This document shows positions 1 through 4,653 of a stretch of 7,863 nt of DNA, piece after piece (position 1 is the stretch's first letter; every line of letters starts with the position of its first letter). The position numbers were made by a program, and so were the translations under genes. Where the stretch lies: positions 1 through 7,863 of the forward strand of contig JALSJL010000485.1 in NCBI GenBank assembly GCA_026989405.1. Reading direction: 5' to 3'. Source of the DNA: Marinosulfonomonas sp. (lineage in GTDB: Bacteria > Pseudomonadota > Alphaproteobacteria > Rhodobacterales > Rhodobacteraceae). The notes beneath the pieces were generated by a model. It did not search any database, was not told the DNA's origin, and saw only the letters and a list, made by a program, of their open reading frames with translations.

Positions 1-291
1 GGCCCCGCCCACTCCGGGCATGACGCCAAGAAGGTTGGGCATCGCCATATGACCGCCCATCATCGGCATTTCCATCGCCGGATTCCCGAGTGGCGTAAAT
101 TTCAGATTGAGCTTTTTCTTGAGCAGGGTCAGGCCGTAGAACGTGAAAAACATCGTCACTTTCATGTCCATCGCCGCCGCCGTCGTGCCAAGGATGAATG
201 GCGGGTATGCCCAGTCGAGCGTGCCTTTGGTCACGATGATGGACATGCTCTTGGCATTGTCCAAATCGCCGTCATTGACTTCATCGAGCAT
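1..291 (-). CDS. DsrE/DsrF/DrsH-like family protein, 3' part cut by window edge
   Basis: Reading the minus strand from the ATG at 291 gives 97 codons without a stop, running off the left edge. After about 14 variable residues comes MSIIVTKGTLDWAYPPFIL (residues 16-34), then VTMFFTFYGLTLLKK and a methionine- and glycine-rich stretch with PLGNPAMEMPMMG and MPNLLGVMPGVGG. I recognise these as hallmarks of the DsrE/DsrF/DrsH-like family (DrsE_2 type), usually about 160 residues, so about 60 residues are probably missing. The family is linked to sulfur-relay or persulfide handling and is often found beside rhodanese or sulfide-oxidation genes. The conserved cysteine region expected near the C-terminus lies outside the window. 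The start is supported by AGGGAGG six bases upstream. The gene points away from the polysaccharide genes, has its own promoter, and is probably functionally unrelated to them. Family assignment is confident; the exact role is not. Confidence 0.9.
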   Translation of the reverse strand, partial: MLDEVNDGDLDNAKSMSIIVTKGTLDWAYPPFILGTTAAAMDMKVTMFFTFYGLTLLKKKLNLKFTPLGNPAMEMPMMGGHMAMPNLLGVMPGVGGA

Positions 292-297
292 GCTGGG

Positions 298-304
298 CCT
301 CCCT
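298..304 (-). promoter_or_regulatory. Shine-Dalgarno site of the DsrE-like gene
   Basis: The minus strand reads AGGGAGG here, six bases before the ATG at 291. This strong site fixes the start of a gene whose N-terminus has a short variable extension ahead of the conserved domain. Confidence 0.75.
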
Positions 305-328
305 GGATCCTATGCTTGGTATCTGAAT

Positions 329-357
329 ATTTGAATGCTTTATGGCCGGATTGTCAA
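329..357 (-). promoter_or_regulatory. Sigma-70-type promoter for the DsrE-like gene
   Basis: On the minus strand a perfect -35 hexamer TTGACA (357-352) is followed after 17 bases by TCAAAT (334-329), a 4/6 match to TATAAT. This predicts a start of transcription near 322, about 30 bases before the ATG at 291. The -10 overlaps an AT-rich direct repeat, GAATATTTGAAT on the plus strand (325-336), where a repressor could block polymerase. The promoter call rests on hexamers and spacing only. Confidence 0.6.
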
Positions 358-613
358 GCGTGGCTGATCCAACCCGAGTTCACAATTGGGGTATGATGTC
401 CCTTGGACCATCCCCCTCCGACCCGATACGAAGCGACGGCTCAGCCGGGCAAGGCAATGTTTTTTTTCATTAGTTTACAATCCGGCCCGGGCAACCGGAC
501 GGTATTTCGGGTGCGACGCCGAAGCGCATGACCGGTGTTGCGATGCCATGGGAATTACCCCGAAATGTGCCATTTCCAACCGCGTTCGGCCAAATTGAGA
601 ATCATCGTCCCGG

Positions 614-1300
614 TCACTTGCCCGTGGCCCGAAACACGACAGCCAGGGTGCGAAACAGGATGGACAGATCCTTGCCCAGAGTTATCCGGGTTCCGTAAAC
701 ATGGTCATAGTTCACGCGGTCCTTGAACGTGCTGTTGTTTCGCGAAGAGACCTGCCACAGCCCGGAAATCCCCGGGCGCACCCGATAGTAAGTCTCGGCC
801 AGGGGTTCTTCATCGTAAAGCCGCTTCTGATCAGGCGTAAAGGGACGCGGGCCAATCAGGCTCATATCGCCCGCAAGCACGTTCCAGAACTGGGGGAGTT
901 CATCCAAGCTTGTCCGGCGAAGAAACCGGCCCAATCGCGTGATGCGCGGATCATCTTTCAGCTTCTGGTTCAACTGCCACTCCCGGGCCAGTACCGGGTT
1001 GCCTGCGAGATGGCGCTCAAGCAATGCGTCAGCGTTTTCAGACATTGTCCGGATTTTCCAGCACATGAACGTTCGGCCATTGAGGCCGACACGCTCTTGA
1101 CCGTAAATCCCCGGTCTGCCGCCAAACCGTGCGGCCATCCAGAATACGGCAACTATGGGCAAGACGATTGGGGCGGCCAGCAGGACAAGCGCGATATCAA
1201 AAAACCGCTTTCCCGCCCGGCTATACAATGTATCGCGACAGATGCGGCCCTGGCCGACTGCAGAAAACTCTCCCGAAAAAACATGGCTTGTCTGTTGCAC
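614..1300 (-). CDS. exoY: ExoY-like sugar transferase (polyprenyl-phosphate phosphoglycosyl transferase)
   Basis: This 228-residue protein is a small bacterial sugar transferase (PF02397 type), close in length to rhizobial ExoY. Such enzymes transfer a sugar-1-phosphate from a nucleotide sugar to undecaprenyl phosphate on the inner membrane, starting the polysaccharide repeat unit. Visible are a hydrophobic re-entrant segment (about 35-56), RVGLNGRTFMCWKIRTM (70-86), and LRRTSLDELPQFWNVLAGDMS (start about 127), which contains the Asp133-Glu134 pair matching the catalytic Asp-Glu dyad of the PglC family. SLIGPRP (147-153) and RPGISGLWQVSSRN (175-188) follow. There is no large N-terminal membrane domain of the WbaP or PssY kind. 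The start is GTG at 1300: an in-frame TAG lies three codons upstream and GGAAAG sits about nine bases before. Substrate sugar cannot be read from sequence, and the symbol is by family resemblance. A CtrA-type box lies 74-89 bases upstream. Confidence 0.93.
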   Translation of the reverse strand: MQQTSHVFSGEFSAVGQGRICRDTLYSRAGKRFFDIALVLLAAPIVLPIVAVFWMAARFGGRPGIYGQERVGLNGRTFMCWKIRTMSENADALLERHLAGNPVLAREWQLNQKLKDDPRITRLGRFLRRTSLDELPQFWNVLAGDMSLIGPRPFTPDQKRLYDEEPLAETYYRVRPGISGLWQVSSRNNSTFKDRVNYDHVYGTRITLGKDLSILFRTLAVVFRATGK

Positions 1301-1354
1301 GATTGTCTACTTTCCATTGACCCGCCTCATGTCTTGCCCACTTTTCTCACAGCC

Positions 1355-1360
1355 ATAATG
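1355..1360 (-). promoter_or_regulatory. Candidate -10 element of the sugar transferase promoter
   Basis: CATTAT on the minus strand matches TATAAT at four of six positions. It follows the CtrA-type box by 13 bases and precedes the GTG start at 1300 by about 55 bases. No separate -35 is needed if CtrA activates. Confidence 0.4.
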
Positions 1361-1373
1361 GTGATTTTATTAC

Positions 1374-1389
1374 TTAATTTCCCCTTAAC
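1374..1389. promoter_or_regulatory. CtrA-type binding site (TTAA-N7-TTAAC) between divergent genes
   Basis: The plus strand reads TTAATTTCCCCTTAAC, an exact match to the full CtrA consensus TTAA-N7-TTAAC known from Caulobacter and other alphaproteobacteria. On the minus strand a candidate -10, CATTAT (1360-1355), begins after a 13-base gap. The box would therefore sit over the -35 region of a promoter for the sugar transferase, giving a leader of roughly 45-50 bases. No good -10 at that distance is seen on the plus strand, so control of the 1551 gene is less clear. The match is direct; CtrA binding is inferred. Confidence 0.62.
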
Positions 1390-1550
1390 GGCTGGCAGAA
1401 AAATTGAACCAAGTTGACCAGAGATCGCATTTTCATCGCGTCAAAGAATAATTTTTTTGCAACTCGGTTCTGCTAGTGTCTGGGCATGGCTCGTGGGGAG
1501 CCTTGGGGAATCACCTATCTTTCAGGTGTCTTGGGTGTGGGATTGGAACT

Positions 1551-2066
1551 ATGAATCGTAAACTATCGGCGATGCATGCGCCGACCTGGGGCCTGGTGCG
1601 CCGGCTCGCCCTGGCCATTGTCTCGGCCGGATCGCTTCTCGGGTTTTCGGGCCTGCCCGGACCGGCCAATGCGGTTTCGAACCAAACGGTCGTGATCGAG
1701 AATGATCGCGGCGGCAGCATTGAAGAGCGGATCCGGATAATTCGCCAGATCCGCCGCTCGGGCGCACGCGTGGAAATCCGAGGCGAGGTATGCCTGAGCG
1801 CCTGCACGATGTATCTTGCAGTGCCGGGGGTCTGTGTCGAGCCGGAAACCGTTTTCGGGTTTCACGGTCCAAGCAGCCGCCTTTACGGCGTCGCCCTGCG
1901 TAACGACCAGTTCGAAAAATGGTCAACCAAGATGGCCGAATATTATCCGGAACCCATAAGATCCTGGTTCCTCGGGACCGCGCGGCACACCATTGTCGGA
2001 TTTCAGGAGCTTCGCGGCACCCGGATAATTGACATGGGCATCAAGCGCTGCGCCGGCAAATATTAG
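1551..2066 (+). CDS. Exported ClpP-fold-like protein (COG3904-like), putative serine hydrolase
   Basis: This is a 171-residue protein from the ATG at 1551, preceded by GGGATTGGAACT. The frame is open back to a GTG at 1476, but that adds 25 residues ahead of a good signal peptide and is less likely. Residues 1-18 are basic, 19-35 hydrophobic, and PGPANA gives a signal-peptidase I site after Ala41. The mature part resembles the ClpP/crotonase fold. Residues 50-67 (ENDRGGSIEERIRIIRQI) fit the ClpP glycine-rich strand-and-helix. CLSACTMYLA (81-90) fits the nucleophile turn, with Ser83 as candidate. FGFHGPSS (102-109) fits the ClpP histidine segment, with His105 as candidate. A third acid (Asp161?) is uncertain. 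Cys81, Cys85, Cys95 and Cys167 could form disulfides in the periplasm. It is divergent from the sugar transferase, so a role in polysaccharide export or envelope maturation is possible but inferred. Activity is unproven. Confidence 0.8.
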   Translation: MNRKLSAMHAPTWGLVRRLALAIVSAGSLLGFSGLPGPANAVSNQTVVIENDRGGSIEERIRIIRQIRRSGARVEIRGEVCLSACTMYLAVPGVCVEPETVFGFHGPSSRLYGVALRNDQFEKWSTKMAEYYPEPIRSWFLGTARHTIVGFQELRGTRIIDMGIKRCAGKY

Positions 2067-2470
2067 GCCGGACTGGCTGCAAAAGGTGTGTCGAGGTCAA
2101 ACAGGCCGACATCGCCGGCGCCGATCTGGCGCGCCAGCAACAAGAGCGACTGTCGTTGTGCGCCATCGCTGGAAATGCTCGCAAGCAGTTCCAGAGACTG
2201 CGCGACCTCGGCCAGTTTTCCCGGCGCTGCCTGTTTGGCAACTGCAAACAGGGCCGCGGCAAGAACACCGATTTGCGAATTCAGAGCATCGGCGTCGGGA
2301 TGTTGCGCCAGGATCGCATCAAGCGCGGCCCTGGTTGCCTGGATACAGTCAGCGCGCAAACACTCGGATCCCAGAAGACCCGCATCATACAAGGCGGGTT
2401 GCGCCATCGCCACATGGGCAGTTCCAAGCGCCAGCCCGGCGCATATCAGCATGGGTTTTGCAATGTTCAT
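2063..2470 (-). CDS. Small exported protein of unknown function
   Basis: This is a 135-residue protein that I do not recognise. Residues 1-23 form a signal peptide: Lys5, a hydrophobic core MLICAGLALGTA, then HVAMA with a likely cut before Gln24. Cys10 lies inside the hydrophobic core and is not a proper lipobox. The mature part is alanine- and leucine-rich, probably helical, and has two close cysteines (Cys37 and Cys42, CLRADC) that could form a disulfide. The ATG at 2470 is preceded by AGGTGA about nine bases upstream. Its TAA (2065-2063) overlaps the TAG of the converging gene by four bases, leaving no room for a terminator between them. It is divergent from the polymerase operon and shares a CtrA-type box with it, which suggests co-expression with polysaccharide synthesis. 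Signal peptide, start site and placement support a real gene. Confidence 0.72.
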   Translation of the reverse strand: MNIAKPMLICAGLALGTAHVAMAQPALYDAGLLGSECLRADCIQATRAALDAILAQHPDADALNSQIGVLAAALFAVAKQAAPGKLAEVAQSLELLASISSDGAQRQSLLLLARQIGAGDVGLFDLDTPFAASPA

Positions 2471-2508
2471 GTTGTTCAGTCACCTATCCGTCAGAAAGCG
2501 TTGCGCGG

Positions 2509-2514
2509 ATTAAA
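2509..2514 (-). promoter_or_regulatory. Candidate -10 for the small exported protein gene
   Basis: TTTAAT on the minus strand matches the -10 consensus at five of six positions. It lies 12 bases after the CtrA-type box and about 39 bases before the ATG at 2470. Confidence 0.4.
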
Positions 2515-2526
2515 CCCCGCGAGTGC

Positions 2527-2541
2527 TTAATGTTATCTTAA
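2527..2541. promoter_or_regulatory. CtrA-type binding site (TTAA-N7-TTAA), possible two-way promoter
   Basis: The plus strand reads TTAATGTTATCTTAA, two TTAA half-sites separated by seven bases as in the CtrA consensus, though the final C is T here. On the minus strand TTTAAT (2514-2509, 5/6 match to TATAAT) begins after a 12-base gap. On the plus strand TTTTAT (2554-2559, 4/6) also begins after a 12-base gap. One box could therefore serve both the small exported protein (start 2470) and the polymerase operon (start 2627). The spacing equals that of the box at 1374-1389 within one base. Binding is inferred. Confidence 0.55.
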
Positions 2542-2553
2542 TATTCTTTCGCA

Positions 2554-2559
2554 TTTTAT
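2554..2559 (+). promoter_or_regulatory. Candidate -10 for the polymerase/co-polymerase operon
   Basis: TTTTAT matches the -10 consensus at four of six positions and begins 12 bases after the CtrA-type box. The predicted leader to the start at 2627 is about 60 bases. It is a weaker match than the element on the other strand. Confidence 0.3.
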
Positions 2560-2617
2560 CGATTGCACCCATCACGCCAATGCACGGCAAGATCCGAAAC
2601 CCGGGTTTTGGTGCTGC

Positions 2618-2621
2618 GGAG
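2618..2621 (+). promoter_or_regulatory. Shine-Dalgarno site that favours a TTG start
   Basis: GGAG ends five bases before TTG at 2627 and about 20 bases before the first in-frame ATG at 2642, which has no good site of its own. This favours TTG as the start. The ATG at 2631 is out of frame and meets a stop after five codons. Confidence 0.55.
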
Positions 2622-2626
2622 CAATT

Positions 2627-3289
2627 TTGAATGAGCGCCAAATGCGACTGAATTTATTGACGGTGATTTTCGTCCTGCTTGCCGCAGCCGGCTTTCGCAT
2701 GTTTCTGATCGAACAACGAGCAATTCAAGCAAGCGACCAACTGGCTTTCCAGGGACGCCCGGCCCCGGATTTGTCGCCCGGCATGTCGCTGAGCACAACC
2801 CGACGCGGGCTTTCGCAGTGCACTGAAAACCTTGGTATCCCGGTCGCCCTGCTGCGCAGCGGCACTGACCGGCAACAGATCGCCAGGGCCTGTGGCCGGC
2901 TTGCGGATGAAACGCTCCGGACCATGCCAACCAACGGCCTGGCCTATCTCGTTCAGGCGATGTCGGCCTACCACCTGGACCAGGGGCGGCTTCCTTTGCG
3001 CGCCCTCTCGTTGTCCAACCGCTATTCCCCCTCCGAGGGTTGGCTGGCAGAACGCCGGTTCGCCTTTTCAGCCGGCATCGGTATGCAGCCCGGAGCCGAC
3101 GCCGCCCAATACCTTGTTCGAGACATCGAAATCCTGTTCGCCACCCAATCGGGTGCCGAGCTTCTGGCCAGCTACCATGTCCGCCGCCCGGACTGGCGGC
3201 CGATCATTGCCGCCGTGGCCGGAACCCGTCCTGCCGCCCAGCAGCAACGCCTCGTGAACCAGATCCGCATCCGAGAGGCCGGCACATGA
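2627..3289 (+). CDS. Membrane-anchored protein of unknown function, first gene of the polymerase operon
   Basis: This is a 220-residue protein from a TTG start (215 residues if ATG 2642 is used). One membrane helix near the N-terminus (about residues 8-28) is followed by a soluble part that should face the periplasm; no signal-peptidase site is evident. The soluble part holds two cysteines (Cys65, Cys89) and a helical region with NRYSPSEGWLAERR (131-144), which has the look of a TPR-like helix pair. I know similar small anchored proteins only as hypothetical partners in polysaccharide operons and cannot give a family name with confidence. The TGA at 3287-3289 overlaps the next gene's ATG by four bases (ATGA), so the two are probably translationally coupled. 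A helper role in polymerisation is inferred only from position. Confidence 0.8.
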   Translation: MNERQMRLNLLTVIFVLLAAAGFRMFLIEQRAIQASDQLAFQGRPAPDLSPGMSLSTTRRGLSQCTENLGIPVALLRSGTDRQQIARACGRLADETLRTMPTNGLAYLVQAMSAYHLDQGRLPLRALSLSNRYSPSEGWLAERRFAFSAGIGMQPGADAAQYLVRDIEILFATQSGAELLASYHVRRPDWRPIIAAVAGTRPAAQQQRLVNQIRIREAGT

Positions 3290-4653
3290 CAGCGCAGGCC
3301 AATTTGCTCGACAGGCCACCCGCAGACCTCGTGCCGAATGCGGCACCTGGCCGTGTCTTGCCGCGACCGGAAACGCGCAGGCGCTGGTCTCCGTATCCGG
3401 CCGGAGTCGCCGTTTGTGCAACGCTTGCCGGTTCAGCGGTGCTACAGTCCGGACAAGGCGGGCCGGTGTGGATCCTCTGGGTGTGCGTTCTTGCCAGCAT
3501 GGCCGCCCTGAGTGCACTCGGCCGGCCGCCCACGATCATGCCAGCGGGCCGAACTCTTCTGGTGCTCGGATCGGTTTTTGCCGGTTTCATCCTGTATCAG
3601 GCGCTTGCCTTGCCCGGATGGCGGGGCGGAATTGACGCGCAGACGCCTGCGGGCCCAGTCACCTTGAACCACCTTTCGTTTGCCCCGAACGCAACGGCCC
3701 TGGGCCTGTTGCGGGTGCTGGGCTATCTGGTCTTTTTCTGGCTGGTGATGCAGCTTGCCCACTCGCACAGGCGGGCCAGAAAACTGGCGATGTTCGTGTT
3801 CGCCCTGATCGCAGGCCAGGCGGTGTTTGCAGTTCTGGCATTGACAGCGCTCGGAGACATCGGATTTCCTGGCCGGAAAACAGCTTATCTGGGCGCAGCC
3901 ACCGGGACTTTCATCAACAAGAACGCGCTGGCCGCTTATCTGGGATTTGGCCTGGTTCTCGGGCTTGCGCTGTTTGGCGGCCAACGCGCGGCGCGCCACC
4001 GCCCGCAGACAATTGCCATCCGGGCAATATGGCTGACCATACTGGTCGCACTGGTGCTGACCAGTTCCCGGATGGGCCTGGCTGCAAGCAGTGCCGGTGT
4101 CGTCACCGTCTGCCTGATCAGACATCCCGTCGCGCTGTTGTCTCGGGTCAGGGCACCGCATCTACTGGCTGGGGGCATGGCTGCCGGTCTTTTGGCATTG
4201 TTCCTGGACCCGACAAGCGGCTCGCCCCTGTCGACAAGAACCGATCTTTACCGGCAGGTTGCGACCATGATTGCCGATCGCCCGCTGACAGGCTTTGGCT
4301 TTGACAGTTTTCCCCTTGCGTTTCAATTGTATCACAAGGTCGCGGTGTGGCCCGGAGTCCTCTGGAACAACACGCATTCGAGTTATCTGACGCTTTGGGT
4401 GGAAACCGGCATTCTGGCCGGCTCGCTTCCGCTTGTGGCCGGCCTCTTGGCGATGCGCAGCCTGTGGCGGCGCGCACGTTTGCCCGCAGCGGGCCAGTCG
4501 CTGGCAGCCGCGGGTCTGGGCGCGCTTATGCTTGGGGCGCTTCATTCGACACTCGATTTCAGCCTTGAAAACATGGCCAACGCATATGTGTTGCTGACCC
4601 TGATCGCATTGGGAATTGGCACGCCAGAAACGACCAAAGGAAAACGCCCATGA
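3286..4653 (+). CDS. Wzy/ExoQ-like polysaccharide polymerase (O-antigen ligase family membrane protein)
   Basis: This is a 455-residue polytopic membrane protein with about ten to twelve hydrophobic segments, typical of the Wzy_C/O-antigen ligase family (PF04932). Such proteins join lipid-linked repeat units, or ligate glycans, on the periplasmic face of the inner membrane. Family landmarks are GTFINKNALAAYLG (207-220), the SSRMGL turn at the end of a helix (260-265), the large periplasmic loop with DRPLTGFGFDSFP (331-343), and HSSYLTLWVETG (364-375) with His364. A late HSTLDFSLEN lies before the last helix. The frame is open upstream to 3040, but ATG 3286 is chosen because it overlaps the preceding stop as ATGA and has GAGAGG seven bases upstream; the extension would sit on top of the preceding gene. 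It also overlaps the next gene by ATGA at 4650-4653. Polymerase is preferred over ligase because of the ExoY/co-polymerase context; sequence alone does not separate them. Confidence 0.92.
   Translation: MTAQANLLDRPPADLVPNAAPGRVLPRPETRRRWSPYPAGVAVCATLAGSAVLQSGQGGPVWILWVCVLASMAALSALGRPPTIMPAGRTLLVLGSVFAGFILYQALALPGWRGGIDAQTPAGPVTLNHLSFAPNATALGLLRVLGYLVFFWLVMQLAHSHRRARKLAMFVFALIAGQAVFAVLALTALGDIGFPGRKTAYLGAATGTFINKNALAAYLGFGLVLGLALFGGQRAARHRPQTIAIRAIWLTILVALVLTSSRMGLAASSAGVVTVCLIRHPVALLSRVRAPHLLAGGMAAGLLALFLDPTSGSPLSTRTDLYRQVATMIADRPLTGFGFDSFPLAFQLYHKVAVWPGVLWNNTHSSYLTLWVETGILAGSLPLVAGLLAMRSLWRRARLPAAGQSLAAAGLGALMLGALHSTLDFSLENMANAYVLLTLIALGIGTPETTKGKRP

Larger units (their letters stand above)
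292..613. other. 322-base intergenic spacer without a convincing gene
   Basis: This stretch lies upstream of the DsrE-like gene and downstream of the sugar transferase, both on the minus strand. Its right part would have to hold any transferase terminator. I see a 6-base-pair hairpin (562-576; GAAATG, loop, CATTTC) but no T-tract after it on the minus strand. A run of eight T at 460-467 reads as T on the plus strand, where no gene ends. Open frames on the plus strand (for example 386-598) show no family resemblance, no ribosome site and no bias, so I do not call them genes. Confidence 0.6.

Noticed and set aside
437..467. Possible terminator: short CGGC-TCA-GCCG stem followed by eight T
   Set aside because: The stem is only four base pairs, lies about 12 bases before the T-run, and no plus-strand gene ends upstream of it.
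562..576. Hairpin GAAATG-loop-CATTTC as terminator of the sugar transferase
   Set aside because: The stem is short and AT-rich, and it is followed by G-rich sequence rather than a T-tract on the minus strand.
386..598. 70-codon plus-strand open frame in the 292-613 spacer
   Set aside because: There is no ribosome site, no recognisable domain and no operon partner; it is more likely chance coding.
701..1417. Long plus-strand open frame of 238 codons
   Set aside because: It lies opposite the sugar transferase, whose motifs are unmistakable; its translation shows no family features and runs through the CtrA-box spacer.
1414..1452. Plus-strand promoter for the ClpP-like gene using TTGACC (1414-1419)
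   Set aside because: The nearest good -10 (AATAAT, 1447-1452) is 27 bases away, too far for a sigma-70 promoter.
1476..1550. N-terminal extension of the ClpP-like protein from GTG 1476
   Set aside because: It would add 25 residues ahead of a normal signal peptide; ATG 1551 has an acceptable ribosome site and gives a standard exported protein.
3040..3285. 82-residue extension of the polymerase upstream of ATG 3286
   Set aside because: It lies entirely over the preceding gene in another frame, is rich in Arg and Pro, and the ATGA junction with a ribosome site explains the real start.
3442..4161. Long minus-strand open frame of 239 codons inside the polymerase gene
   Set aside because: It is antisense to conserved polymerase motifs, and its translation is rich in Gln, Arg, Pro and His, as expected of a shadow frame in GC-rich DNA.
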